A DNA stretch of 64,000 nucleotides from Pseudomonadota bacterium (lineage in GTDB: Bacteria; Desulfobacterota; Desulfovibrionia; Desulfovibrionales; Desulfovibrionaceae). Below, piece by piece: positions 26,216 to 34,889 of this stretch. Positions within the stretch are counted from its first letter, which is position 1. Every line of letters starts with the position of its first letter. Location of the stretch: contig JAHIUW010000007.1 of assembly GCA_018816865.1 (NCBI GenBank), positions 1-64,000 of the forward strand, in the 5' to 3' direction. The notes under the pieces are model-generated. The model searched no databases. It was not told where the DNA came from and was given only the letters and a program-made list of their open reading frames with translations. Both the position numbers and the translations under genes were made by a program.

Positions 26216-27306
26216 CAGTTGCCCTCCTTGTTGCTCAGTCCGGCGCAGCGCAGCAATTCGGGCAGGACTTCAGCGGGCATCAGATCGGTCAGACAGCGCC
26301 GGCTGCCGCTGGGGCAGGAGTTCTCGTTGCAGGGTTGGCAGTCCAGACCCTTGGCCAGGGCCGCGTGCTTGCTGTTCGGGAAGGTCCAGGCGTTGCTGGT
26401 GGAGCCCAGGACCGTGAGGGTTGGCGTGCCCACGGCCACGGCCATGTGCCGGGGCGCTGAGCAGTTGCCGAAATGCAGGGTCGCGCGCTGGATGCAGGCG
26501 GCCATCTCGCGCAGGGTCAGCATGGATTTGGTGACGATGCAGGCCGGGACGCCGGCGGCGTCCTGCACTGCGCGGGCCACATATTCTTCTCCAGGGCCAT
26601 AGAACACCAGGAACTTCAGGCGTGGTTCGGCCTGCGAGGCCAGACGGATCAATTCCCCGAAATGCCCTTCGGGCCATTGGCGCGTGGCGCGGCGGTGCGA
26701 CGGGTCCACGGTGATCAGCACGTCTTCCTGTCCGATGCCGTGTTCGCTCAGAATGCCCTTGGCCCGTTCCTGCTCGGCGGCGGTCAGATACAGCCTGGGT
26801 GGCTCTTCGTTCCAGTCGATGTCCAGAGGGAGCAACACACTGGCCTTGGTCATGGCGGCGTAGCCACCCACGGGCTTGCTCCAGTGGGTGTACAGCCAGC
26901 GGTTGTACCAGGGCGGATCGTAGGTCAGACGAATCTGGCGGCCGGATTTTGGGGGAAATAGGCGCGCCAGGGCAAGCACCCAGCGGATGCGCGGCAACTG
27001 CTGGAAGTCGATCACCAGGTCATAGCGTTGGCTGGCCACCTGCCAGTAGAAGGACAGCTGGGCGGCGATGTTGCGGTGGGCCTTGCGGTCGATGGCCCAG
27101 ACCTGCGCCAGGTCGGGGTTGTTGTCCACCATGGGCAGGGCCTTCTGTTCCGTGAGCAGGTCGATGTCGGCGTCGGGAAAGCGTTTTTTGAGCAGGCGGA
27201 TGCTCGGGGTGGCGAGCAGTACGTCGCCGATCTGCCTGAGCTGGCAGACCAGGATGCGGCGGACCCTCTTGGGGTCGATGTCGATGGTCATGTGGTGGTC
27301 GGTCAT
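26215..27306 (-). CDS. GT9 (heptosyltransferase-like) glycosyltransferase
   Basis: A 363-residue member of the ADP-heptose:LPS transferase family. The N-terminal RRILVCQLRQIGDVLLATP and IDLLTEQKALPMVDNNP are typical. The C-terminal nucleotide site shows FGNCSAPRHMAVAVGTPT, then the Cys-containing SCPSGSRRCLTDLMP end, which GT9 enzymes often carry. I use the ATG at 27306, overlapping the stop of the upstream GT4 gene as ATGA; longer frames run into that gene. This is the best marker that the operon makes the inner core of lipopolysaccharide, since GT9 enzymes transfer heptose. Confidence 0.92.
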   Translation of the reverse strand: MTDHHMTIDIDPKRVRRILVCQLRQIGDVLLATPSIRLLKKRFPDADIDLLTEQKALPMVDNNPDLAQVWAIDRKAHRNIAAQLSFYWQVASQRYDLVIDFQQLPRIRWVLALARLFPPKSGRQIRLTYDPPWYNRWLYTHWSKPVGGYAAMTKASVLLPLDIDWNEEPPRLYLTAAEQERAKGILSEHGIGQEDVLITVDPSHRRATRQWPEGHFGELIRLASQAEPRLKFLVFYGPGEEYVARAVQDAAGVPACIVTKSMLTLREMAACIQRATLHFGNCSAPRHMAVAVGTPTLTVLGSTSNAWTFPNSKHAALAKGLDCQPCNENSCPSGSRRCLTDLMPAEVLPELLRCAGLSNKEGN

Positions 27307-28379
27307 CGTTGTGTCGTCAGCTCGCTCAGGTAGTTCGCAAATTGGGTGGCGCGCACGTCCAGGGAGTGGTGTTCGGAAAACCACTGCCAGACGCCCAAAC
27401 GCAGGGCCGTCAACTCTTCGTCACCCAGGGTGAGCAGTTTGTCCAGGGCCAGGGCCAGTCCCAGGATGCCGCTGTCCAGGGGCACCAGGGTCTCGCCCAG
27501 GGGGGCCAGGTCGCCGGGCCAGGCCTCGCCGATGCCGCCCACATCCCGGGCCACCGGGGCCAGGCCCCGGGCCATGGCCTCCAGCAGGGTGTTGGGCAGG
27601 CCTTCGGACAGGGACGGCAGGCAGAAAATATCGGCTTGGTCGAGGACTGCGTCCACGTTGGTCACAAATCCGTGCCAGGTAATGGCGTCGCTGAGCCCCT
27701 GTTGTTCGGCCAGTTGCTTCAGGTTGGGCTCAATGCTGCCCGTGCCCGCCACGTGCAGCCGGAAGCTGCGACCGCGACGCCTGAGTTCGGCCAAGGCCAG
27801 GATCAGGTCCGCGTGGCCCTTGTCCGGGTTCAGCTGGCTGGTTACGGCAATGGAGCGTGGTGTGCGCGCGGGCTCTGGAGGCTTGATTGTCGGGACCTTG
27901 CCCGTGGGAATCACGCGGATATCCTCGGGGGACAGGAACGAGATCTCTTCCAGCATCTCTCGCTTGATGTACTCGCAGGGCGAAAGCAGGGTGGCCCGGG
28001 TGAAGCGATGGGTGTTGCGGACCTTCAGGGTGTCGCGCATGTCGCGTGGCAGGCCCACCCGATGCACCACCGGTACGCCGGTCAGACGTGCGGCCACGCC
28101 TGCGATGCGCAGGTCCTTGCCCACGTTGGCCACCAGGGCGTCCACGGCATTGGCCTTGAAGAATTGCATGAATCGCCACACGGACAGGGGGCGGTAGTCG
28201 AACCCGAACCAACCCTCGCGGGCGTCCAGGCCCATGGCCAGGGCCTTGTTCAGGAACGGGCCGGGCCGGGCGAAGATCCAGGTCTTGTGGCCCATGGAGT
28301 CCAGGGCGCGGCACAGGTCCAGGGTCCAGGCCTTGACCCCTCCGAAGCGTTGCGTGGCGTTGACGAAAGCGATGTTCAT
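27303..28379 (-). CDS. GT4 glycosyltransferase
   Basis: A 358-residue GT-B enzyme. The N terminus NATQRFGGVKAWTLDLCRAL is the glycine-rich acceptor loop of GT4 proteins. The donor half carries PSLSEGLPNTLLEAMARGL with its Glu pair, then DVGGIGEAWPGDL. It starts 11 bases after the HAD gene and overlaps the GT9 gene by four bases. It would add one sugar to the same core oligosaccharide as its neighbours. Confidence 0.92.
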   Translation of the reverse strand: MNIAFVNATQRFGGVKAWTLDLCRALDSMGHKTWIFARPGPFLNKALAMGLDAREGWFGFDYRPLSVWRFMQFFKANAVDALVANVGKDLRIAGVAARLTGVPVVHRVGLPRDMRDTLKVRNTHRFTRATLLSPCEYIKREMLEEISFLSPEDIRVIPTGKVPTIKPPEPARTPRSIAVTSQLNPDKGHADLILALAELRRRGRSFRLHVAGTGSIEPNLKQLAEQQGLSDAITWHGFVTNVDAVLDQADIFCLPSLSEGLPNTLLEAMARGLAPVARDVGGIGEAWPGDLAPLGETLVPLDSGILGLALALDKLLTLGDEELTALRLGVWQWFSEHHSLDVRATQFANYLSELTTQR

Positions 28380-28390
28380 GCGGCGCTTGC

Positions 28391-29020
28391 CTACAGGCTT
28401 TGGACGTGCTCGTAAAGGCCTGTCAGGTCCGGCATCCAGGCGATGGGTGCCGGGAATTCGCCCACGCCCAGAAAGCGGGTGCCCACGGCCCGGGCCGCTT
28501 CGAGGTCCGTGCCCGAGTCGCCGATCATCAGCACCCGCCGCGGGTCGGCCTGTTCCGCGGCCACGATGGCAGCCAGCAGCTGCGTCTTGGGGGTGGGAGA
28601 GCCGAAGACGCCCTTGAAATACTTGTCCAGGCCCATCTTGTTCAGGATGACCTTCAACTCGTAGTCGGGCGCACCCGAGGCCACGTACAGCGGCCAGGTG
28701 TCTTTGTGTGCGGTCAGAAACTCCCGCACACCGGGCAGCATCGGGGTGACGAGCAACTGCTCCAGGGCCAGCCGGTTGAATTCCCGATCCAGGGCGCGGG
28801 ATTCATCATCGCTGATGGCCCGACCGTGGAATTTCTCGAAATAATGCTCGAACTTGGCGTAGCGGCTCACGCCGCCGTGCTTCAAGTGGTAGCTCTTGAC
28901 GTAGTCAACGGCTTCGGACCCAAGGTCCTTAAAGAGCCTGCCGAAGGTCTCGGTCTTGATGGCGACCGAATCCAGCAGCACTCCGTCGCAGTCGAATACG
29001 ATGATCTCGATGGCGGACAT
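28391..29020 (-). CDS. HAD-superfamily phosphatase
   Basis: A 209-residue HAD hydrolase with motif I VFDCDGVLLDS at residues 7-17, motif II LYVASGAPDYE, motif III Lys in GSPTPKTQLL and motif IV MIGDSGTDLEAA. The helical cap C1 form resembles phosphoglycolate phosphatase or beta-phosphoglucomutase. Placed between a 2-hydroxyacid dehydrogenase and a glycosyltransferase, it may dephosphorylate a sugar-phosphate intermediate of the glycan pathway, as GmhB does in heptose synthesis. That is inference; the sequence is not clearly GmhB. Confidence 0.88.
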   Translation of the reverse strand: MSAIEIIVFDCDGVLLDSVAIKTETFGRLFKDLGSEAVDYVKSYHLKHGGVSRYAKFEHYFEKFHGRAISDDESRALDREFNRLALEQLLVTPMLPGVREFLTAHKDTWPLYVASGAPDYELKVILNKMGLDKYFKGVFGSPTPKTQLLAAIVAAEQADPRRVLMIGDSGTDLEAARAVGTRFLGVGEFPAPIAWMPDLTGLYEHVQSL

Positions 29021-29029
29021 GCCTTCCCC

Positions 29030-29932
29030 CTATTTGAGCGCGTTGATCAGGTTCTGTACGGCGTCGATTTCCATCTGGATGCGGCCCTCGCGGGCGTAGG
29101 AGCCGATGTGCGGGGTCAGGATCACGTTGTTCAGCTCCTTGAGCGGTCCTGCATAGGGCTCGTCATTGAAGCAGTCCACGGCCGCCCCCGAGAGGTGGCC
29201 GGACTTGAGCGCGTCGTACAGCGCCGCCTCGTCGACCAGACCGCCGCGGCCGCAGTTCACGATCCAGGAACCAGGGCGCATGGCCTGGATCTGCTCGCGG
29301 CCCACGAGGATGCAGGCCCCGGCGGGCTTGGCGCAGTGCAGGGTCACGATGTTGGCCCAGGCCATGAGTTCATCCAGCGGCAGACACAGGGTTTCCTTGC
29401 AGGCCGGAAAGGGGTCGGCATAGGCGACTTCGCAGCCCATGGGCCGCAGGACGTCGGCCACGGCCTGGCCGATGCGCCCGAAGCCGACGATGCCTACCTT
29501 CTTGCCTCTGAGCTGCCAGCCCATGCGCTTTTTCCAGGTTCCGGCGCGCAGTTCGCGGTCCATGTGGGTCACGTTGCGCATCAGGTCCAGGATCAGGCCC
29601 AGGGTCAGCTCGGCCACGGCCAGGGTCGGCCCGAAGGGGGTGTTGAGCACGCTGATGCCGTGGGCCTCGCAGTAGGCGCCGTCCACGCTGTCCATGCCCA
29701 CGCCGCAGCGCGACAGAACCTTCAGCTCCGGAAGTTGCGACAGCACGGCGGCGGACAGCTCTTCGGTGCCTGCCACCACGCCCACGCAACCCTGGAGCAA
29801 CTCCACGGTCTCCTTGGGGGCGAGTTTTCGGCCATGTGGGTTCATGAGGTATTCAATGCCCGCCCTGTTGAGCAGTTCCAAAGGCTCGTCGCTGTAGGTG
29901 GCGAACGACGAGGTCGTGAGGGCTATTTTCAT
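29030..29932 (-). CDS. D-isomer 2-hydroxyacid dehydrogenase (SerA-like)
   Basis: A 300-residue NAD-dependent dehydrogenase of the D-3-phosphoglycerate dehydrogenase type, without the ACT tail of SerA. I use the ATG at 29932; frames reaching to 30133 are upstream noise. It has the NAD-binding IVGFGRIGQAVADVL with Asp ending the next strand, catalytic Arg in NCGRGGLVDEAALYDAL, Glu in DCFNDEPY and His in LTPHIGSYAREG. In the glycan operon it may oxidise or reduce a C3-C4 acid precursor rather than feed serine synthesis, because genes for that pathway are absent here. The substrate is unknown. Confidence 0.87.
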   Translation of the reverse strand: MKIALTTSSFATYSDEPLELLNRAGIEYLMNPHGRKLAPKETVELLQGCVGVVAGTEELSAAVLSQLPELKVLSRCGVGMDSVDGAYCEAHGISVLNTPFGPTLAVAELTLGLILDLMRNVTHMDRELRAGTWKKRMGWQLRGKKVGIVGFGRIGQAVADVLRPMGCEVAYADPFPACKETLCLPLDELMAWANIVTLHCAKPAGACILVGREQIQAMRPGSWIVNCGRGGLVDEAALYDALKSGHLSGAAVDCFNDEPYAGPLKELNNVILTPHIGSYAREGRIQMEIDAVQNLINALK

Positions 29933-30074
29933 GGGAAATCTCTTGGGTTGTCGGTTTGTTTGCAACCGGGTCTGGATACCAGAAAGCGGCAGGGGGGACA
30001 ATGCCGCGCTCAAGGGTGCAAAGACATCCCGGGCCGTTGCCCATGGGCCATGCTCTTCAGGAAATCCGGGCCTG

Positions 30075-30956
30075 TCAGGCCTTGCCCTTGATCTGTTGCA
30101 GGGCGATGCCCGCGATGATGAACACCAGACCATAGATCGTGGAGGGCAGGATTTGTTCGCCCACCAGAAAGTGGATCAGCACGAGCGAGACAAAGGGCGA
30201 GATGAAGATCAGGTTGCCCACCTTGGCCGTGGTCTCGGAAAGTTTCAGGGCCTTGAGCCAAAGCACGAAGGTCAGGCCCATCTCGAACACGCCCACGTAG
30301 GCCGCGCCCGCGAGTCCCTGCCAGTCCGCGAGCACCACGTCAGAGGCCAGGGCCGTGGCGATCAGCACGTAGACCGTGCCGCAGGCGAAGTTGGCGGTCA
30401 GCCCTGCCACCGGGTCGCGCGTGTCGCGGGTGCTGTAGATCCAGTACAAGGCCCAGATCACGGTGCTGCCCAGCGCCAGGGCCACGCCCAGAGGATTCGA
30501 GAATTTGAACCCCAGGGGGTCGCCGTGTGTGGAGATGAGCACCACGCCCGTATAGCTGATGAGCAGTGCCAGCAGATCCTTGGCGCTGAGCCTTTGGCCC
30601 AGCAGCGGGATGGACAGCAGAGCCAGGGTCACGGCCCAGGTGTAGTTCAGGGGTTGGGCCTCCTGCGCGGGCAAGAGGTCATAGGCTTTGAAGAGCACGA
30701 TGTAGTACAAAAACGGGTTTACCAGCCCGAAGGCCGCCGAGACGAGCCACTGCCTGCGGTTCATGGACAGCAGCAGCGACAGCTTGCCCTGGGCCGCCAG
30801 GATGAGCGTCAGTGTGATCAGCGAGGCCAGGGACGAATACAGCAACAGCTGCAGGTGGTCCATGTGCCTGAGCGACAGTTTGAAGGCCGAGGCCACGGTG
30901 GACCAGAGCAGGACCGTGGCCAGGCCGTAGCAATAGGCTTGAGTTTGCCGTTTCAT
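30075..30956 (-). CDS. EamA/DMT-family transporter
   Basis: A 293-residue integral membrane protein with about ten hydrophobic spans arranged as two EamA halves of five. The first half carries YGLATVLLWSTVASAFK, typical of drug/metabolite transporters. It lies within the glycan operon between the LOG-like gene and the dehydrogenase gene. DMT proteins carry small solutes such as amino acids or nucleotide sugars. No ribosome site is visible before the ATG; instead a perfect hairpin (30966-30989) sits just upstream, which may limit translation. Confidence 0.88.
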   Translation of the reverse strand: MKRQTQAYCYGLATVLLWSTVASAFKLSLRHMDHLQLLLYSSLASLITLTLILAAQGKLSLLLSMNRRQWLVSAAFGLVNPFLYYIVLFKAYDLLPAQEAQPLNYTWAVTLALLSIPLLGQRLSAKDLLALLISYTGVVLISTHGDPLGFKFSNPLGVALALGSTVIWALYWIYSTRDTRDPVAGLTANFACGTVYVLIATALASDVVLADWQGLAGAAYVGVFEMGLTFVLWLKALKLSETTAKVGNLIFISPFVSLVLIHFLVGEQILPSTIYGLVFIIAGIALQQIKGKA

Positions 30957-30965
30957 AAAGAGTGG

Positions 30966-30989
30966 ACCGGGCCGCTGGCGCGGCCCGGT
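30966..30989. repeat. Strong hairpin between LOG-like and DMT genes
   Basis: ACCGGGCCGC-TGGC-GCGGCCCGGT is a perfect 10-base stem in the 60-base gap. It lacks an adjacent T tract in either direction. It could be an attenuating hairpin for the DMT transporter or an mRNA-processing site. Confidence 0.5.
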
Positions 30990-31016
30990 GTGTTGTTGCT
31001 GAAAGGTGTCACGCAG

Positions 31017-31673
31017 TTACACGATGACATGCTTTTTGATGTATTTGACCACCTCGTCCGGGGTGTCGAGAATGGTCAGGAGCTCCAGGTCCTGCTCGCT
31101 GGCGTAGCCGTCCACGATCAGGCGGTTCTTGATCCAGTCCAGCAGACCGCCCCAGTATTCGCTGCCAAAGAGGATGATGGGAAAACGCTTGATGCGCTGG
31201 GTCTGGATGAGTACCAGGGCCTCGAACAGTTCGTCCATGGTGCCGAAGCCACCGGGCATGGCCACGTAAGCCAGGGCGTATTTCACGAACATCAGTTTGC
31301 GGACGAAGAAATAATTGAAATTGACCCGGGTCGTGAGATAGGGGTTGGAGGCCTGTTCGAAGGGCAGGTTGATATGCAGGCCGACGGATTCGCCGCCCGC
31401 TTCCTTGGCACCCTTGTTGGCGGCTTCCATCAGGCCCGGGCCCCCGCCCGAGATGACACTGTACCCAGCCTGGCTCAGTTTGGCCGCGATCTCCTCGGTC
31501 TGCTTGTAGACCGGCTGGTCGGGCGTCACGCGGGCTGAACCGAAGATGGACACTCCGCTCTTGATTTCGCTCATGGTATCGAAGCCTTCGACGATCTCGG
31601 ACATGATCTTGAAAAGGCGCCAGGATTCCCCGACAGAAAGCTCGTCGATGAGGAACTGCTTCTTGACTCCCAC
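31017..31673 (-). CDS. LOG-family (TIGR00730) protein
   Basis: A 218-residue Rossmann-fold protein of the family formerly annotated as lysine decarboxylase. The motif pair GGGPGLMEAANKGA and PGGFGTMDELFEAL is diagnostic, and both catalytic Arg and Glu regions are intact. Members characterised so far are cytokinin-type nucleoside-monophosphate phosphoribohydrolases or PPase-like nucleotide cleaving enzymes. It heads the minus-strand glycan operon, but a nucleotide housekeeping function fits better than a glycan one. The upstream gap is shared with the divergent MBL hydrolase gene. Confidence 0.9.
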   Translation of the reverse strand: MGVKKQFLIDELSVGESWRLFKIMSEIVEGFDTMSEIKSGVSIFGSARVTPDQPVYKQTEEIAAKLSQAGYSVISGGGPGLMEAANKGAKEAGGESVGLHINLPFEQASNPYLTTRVNFNYFFVRKLMFVKYALAYVAMPGGFGTMDELFEALVLIQTQRIKRFPIILFGSEYWGGLLDWIKNRLIVDGYASEQDLELLTILDTPDEVVKYIKKHVIV

Positions 31674-31826
31674 AATGTTCTCCTTGTTTGGATTGCCGGA
31701 CTGTCTTTACATTTCAGGCTCAGGTTAGGTAAGGGATGAAGTCCGTCAGGCCCTCGTATACTTTTTAATGCCGTTTTGGAACCACCACGCTCCGGTCATC
31801 CCGGGGAAAGACAAGGATCGCGCACT

Positions 31827-33434
31827 ATGAAAATCCAATTTCTTGGGGCTGCCAGGACCGTGACCGGTTCCTGCCACATGATGGAAACCGGGGGGCATCG
31901 TTTTGCCGTGGATTGCGGTATGCATCAGGGCAATACGGAGATCGAGAAGCGCAATCACGACACCTGGAAATACAAGCCTGCCGAGGTGGATTTTTTCCTG
32001 ATCACTCACGCGCACATCGACCATTCCGGCCTGTTGCCGCGCATGGTGCACGACGGGTTCAAGGGCCCGATCTACTGCACTCCGCCCACCCGGGACCTCC
32101 TGGAGATCATGTTGCGCGATAGTGCGCACATCCAGGTGATGGAAGCCGAGTGGCGCAACAAGAAGAGCCAGCGTTTCGGTAAAGAATTGACCCAGCCCCT
32201 GTACACCATGGCCGACGCCGAAAAGACCCTGTCCCTCATCGAGGCCGTGGAATACAACAAGCCCTTCAATCCGTTCCCGGAGCTTACGGTCAATTACATG
32301 GACGCCGGACACATCCTGGGCTCGGCCTTCATCGAACTCCGGGTGCAGGAAGAGGGCGGCGAGTTCAAGGCCGTATTCTCGGGTGACCTGGGCCGTCCTG
32401 ACCAGCTGATGATCAAGGACCCGAGCATCATCAAGAATGCCAACTATCTGTTCATGGAGTCCACCTACGGCGACCGTGACCACAAGAACAAGACCCATAG
32501 TCGCGAGGAACTGGCCCAGGCCATTGCCTACAGCTACGCCAAGGGCGAAAAGGTCATCATCCCGGCCTTTGCGGTGGAGCGGACCCAGGAAATCCTGTAT
32601 TCGCTGTATCTGTTGGAGAAGGAAGGCAAGTTGCCCAAGGACATGCCCGTGTACGTGGACAGCCCCATGGCCATCAGGGCCACGGAGGTCTTCCGCAAGT
32701 TCCCGAAGTATTTCGACGAAGAGACCAAGGCCATTTTGGATGCCGGTGAGGACCCGTTGGACCTCTCCAATCTGCAGTTCACCCCCACCACGGCCCAGTC
32801 CCAGGCCATCAACCTGACTGGCGGCCCGGCGGTGGTCATTTCCGCCAGCGGGATGTGCAACGCAGGGCGCATCAAGCACCATCTGCGCCACAACCTCTGG
32901 CGGCCCGGGGCCAGTGTGGTCTTTGTGGGCTACCAGGGCAAAGGCACCCCCGGCCGGCGCATCGTGGACGGGGCAGAGAAGATCCGCATCTTCGGCGAGG
33001 ACATCGCGGTCAAGGCCAAGATCTTCACCATTGGCGGGTTCTCGGCCCACGCCGGGCAATCCGAGATCATGCAGTGGCTTGAGCATTTCACCACCCCGGA
33101 GATGAAGGTCTTCCTGGTGCATGGCGAGAACAAGAAGCAGCGCACCCTGGCCAAGCTCATCGAGGACAAGTTCAAGCTCGAGGTGCATATCCCGGACTAC
33201 CTGGAAGTCTGCACCATGGTGCCCGGTCAGCCCCTGTCCACCGTGGTGGACGAGGAAGCGGCCCATCCGCACATTGATTGGGAATTCCTCCTCGGGCAGA
33301 CAGAAGCTCAGCTGCTCACCCTGCGCTCGCGCCTGGACAGATTCGAGAAGGAGCACTGGATTGAACAGACGGACCTGCGCGACAGGCTGCTTGAGATCAA
33401 CAAGGAGCTGTTGGAACTGGCCTCTGAAGTCTAG
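31827..33434 (+). CDS. MBL-fold RNA-processing hydrolase (CPSF/RMMBL type)
   Basis: A 535-residue metallo-beta-lactamase-fold protein from the ATG at 31827, eight bases after AAGGAT. The zinc site is HAHIDHSGLLPRM (near residue 57), followed by a Beta-CASP domain with FMESTYGDRDH and, near the end, the RMMBL motif GGFSAHAGQSEI and FLVHGE. These are the archaeal CPSF and bacterial YsbC/RNase J relatives, usually metal-dependent nucleases. The C terminus (about 480-535) is a helical extension. The stop codon is directly followed by the structured repeat described at 33435. Confidence 0.9.
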   Translation: MKIQFLGAARTVTGSCHMMETGGHRFAVDCGMHQGNTEIEKRNHDTWKYKPAEVDFFLITHAHIDHSGLLPRMVHDGFKGPIYCTPPTRDLLEIMLRDSAHIQVMEAEWRNKKSQRFGKELTQPLYTMADAEKTLSLIEAVEYNKPFNPFPELTVNYMDAGHILGSAFIELRVQEEGGEFKAVFSGDLGRPDQLMIKDPSIIKNANYLFMESTYGDRDHKNKTHSREELAQAIAYSYAKGEKVIIPAFAVERTQEILYSLYLLEKEGKLPKDMPVYVDSPMAIRATEVFRKFPKYFDEETKAILDAGEDPLDLSNLQFTPTTAQSQAINLTGGPAVVISASGMCNAGRIKHHLRHNLWRPGASVVFVGYQGKGTPGRRIVDGAEKIRIFGEDIAVKAKIFTIGGFSAHAGQSEIMQWLEHFTTPEMKVFLVHGENKKQRTLAKLIEDKFKLEVHIPDYLEVCTMVPGQPLSTVVDEEAAHPHIDWEFLLGQTEAQLLTLRSRLDRFEKEHWIEQTDLRDRLLEINKELLELASEV

Positions 33435-33559
33435 CCAATCGTTCAGAATTCTCGCGAGGGCTGTGTTGCTGCGGAGGATGTGGACTCTCATGTATGAGTG
33501 ATACACATTGATCCCACATCCTCCTTGCGCCTTGTCCTCACGATTTTCTGAACGATTGG
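33435..33559 (-). repeat. Structured palindromic repeat, copy A1
   Basis: Begins on the base after the MBL stop codon. Outer arms CCAATCGTTCAGAA (33435-33448) and TTCTGAACGATTGG (33546-33559) are perfect inverted repeats. The inner stem is GGAGGATGTGG (33473-33483) with CCACATCCTCC (33514-33524). On the minus strand the constant blocks read GGCGCAA, GATCAA, GAGAG and CAGCAAC, in that order. Confidence 0.85.
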
Positions 33560-33640
33560 AAAGGTCGCTGTTTTCTGAGCGATTGGAAAGATCGCTGCTT
33601 TCTGAGCGATTGGAAGGTCGCTGCTTTCTGAACGATGGGG
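33544..33640 (+). repeat. Tandem array of the repeat outer arm
   Basis: Units TTTTCTGAACGATTGG.. at 33544, 33571, 33599 and a truncated one at 33625 are 26-28 bases long and share a GGTCGCTG tail. They are copies of the outer arm of element A1 (TTCTGARCGATTGG). They join copies A1 and A2 and have no spacers of CRISPR type. Confidence 0.8.
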
Positions 33641-33650
33641 TGAGAGGGTA

Positions 33651-33764
33651 GAAATCTCGCGAGGGCGGTGTTATTGCGGAAGATGTGGACTCTCATGGAT
33701 GAGTGATACACATCGATCCCATATCCTCCTTGCGCCTTGGCCTCACGATTTTCTGAGCGATTGG
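33651..33764 (-). repeat. Structured palindromic repeat, copy A2
   Basis: A second copy about 90% like A1, with inner arms GGAAGATGTGG and CCATATCCTCC. It has the same constant blocks but lacks the left outer arm, which is replaced by the tandem units. It ends 44 bases before rsmD. With A1 it fills the 373-base gap between the MBL and rsmD genes; nothing else is visible there. Confidence 0.8.
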
Positions 33765-33807
33765 AAGGACTGAATTTGTTAGTATCATTGTCTGAACGGA
33801 ACGGTGC

Positions 33808-34377
33808 ATGAGAATCATCAGCGGTGACTTCGGGGGGCGGACCATCCGCTCCGTATCCGGCCCGGGCTATCGTCCGGCGACGGCCAAGGTGCGCGGGGCC
33901 GTCTTCTCCATGCTCGAGGCCCGAGGCCTGGACTGGCAGGGCCTGAGTGTCCTGGACCTGTTCGCGGGCAGCGGCAGCTTGGCCCTGGAGGCCCTGTCTC
34001 GGGGTGCGGCGTTCGCTGCCTTTGTGGAGCTGAACAGGAAGGCCGCGAGTTGCATCGAGGGCAATCTGAAAGATCTGGGGCTGGGCAGATCCAGGGCGCG
34101 TGTGCATCCTGTGGACCTGTTCAAGCTGTTGGCAGGCCCTGCGGACCGGGGCTACGGGCTGGTATTCATCGATCCTCCCTATGGCAAGGACTTGCTGGCT
34201 CCGGCCTTGCAACAGGCGCTCTCCGGCGGCTGGATGGCTCCCGGGGCCTTTGTGCTGGCCGAGATCGAGGCCAGGCTTGCGCTCGACCCCGAGGCCGTGC
34301 ATCCTGAATTGGAATTGGTGGCGGACCGCTCCTACGGACAAACAAGGATAGTGCTATGGAAGACAGCCTCAAAGTAA
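33808..34377 (+). CDS. rsmD: 16S rRNA (guanine-966-N2)-methyltransferase RsmD
   Basis: Methylates G966 of 16S rRNA in small-subunit assembly. The 189-residue length, AdoMet-binding VLDLFAGSGSLALEALSRGA (about 50-69) and catalytic motif FIDPPYGKD support it; the N-terminal GDFGGRTI is also typical. The stop lies inside coaD (22-base overlap), so the two are coupled. The start codon has only a weak ribosome site and lies just after the repeat region, so expression may depend on that region. Confidence 0.94.
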   Translation: MRIISGDFGGRTIRSVSGPGYRPATAKVRGAVFSMLEARGLDWQGLSVLDLFAGSGSLALEALSRGAAFAAFVELNRKAASCIEGNLKDLGLGRSRARVHPVDLFKLLAGPADRGYGLVFIDPPYGKDLLAPALQQALSGGWMAPGAFVLAEIEARLALDPEAVHPELELVADRSYGQTRIVLWKTASK

Positions 34378-34889
34378 CGGCCATTTACCCCGGGACGTTC
34401 GACCCTCTGACCAACGGTCACGTGTCCATCGTGCGCCGGGGCCTGAAGCTGTTCCACACGGTGGTGGTGGCCGTGGCCAAGGAATCCAGCAAAATCCCGT
34501 TGTTCAGCATGGAAGAGCGGGTTTCTCTGGCCCAGGAGGTCTTCAGGGACGACAAGAACGTCGTCGTGGAGGGTTTTTCCGGCCTGCTGGTGGATTATGT
34601 GAATCGTCGCGGGGCGAGTGCCATCCTGCGCGGCCTGCGCGCGGTGTCCGATTTCGAGTACGAATTCCAGATGGCGCTCATGAACCGCCGTTTAGCCCGT
34701 AACGTCCAGACCGTGTTTTTGATGACCGACTACAAGTGGATGTACATCAGCTCCTCCATCATCAAGGAGGCCGCCTGTCACGGCGGCAACATCCAGGGGC
34801 TGGTGCCCAACCTGATCGTGCCTGAGCTCTACAAGAAATGCGTGCAGCGTCAGCGTGAGCGCGACGGGAACGGCGAACCGGACGCATGA
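34356..34889 (+). CDS. coaD: Phosphopantetheine adenylyltransferase
   Basis: Joins ATP to 4'-phosphopantetheine in coenzyme A synthesis. Slightly longer than E. coli CoaD at 177 residues. Nucleotidyltransferase motif YPGTFDPLTNGHVSIV near residue 11 and the C-terminal YISSSIIKEAACHGG are clear. An AAGGATAG site overlaps the end of rsmD. Its stop overlaps the miaA start as ATGA. The rsmD-coaD pair is a common neighbour set in bacteria. Confidence 0.96.
   Translation: MEDSLKVTAIYPGTFDPLTNGHVSIVRRGLKLFHTVVVAVAKESSKIPLFSMEERVSLAQEVFRDDKNVVVEGFSGLLVDYVNRRGASAILRGLRAVSDFEYEFQMALMNRRLARNVQTVFLMTDYKWMYISSSIIKEAACHGGNIQGLVPNLIVPELYKKCVQRQRERDGNGEPDA

Noticed and set aside
33544-33640. CRISPR array
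   Set aside because: Repeat units of about 27 bases follow each other directly with no unique spacers, and they derive from the arm of a neighbouring palindrome. No cas genes are present.
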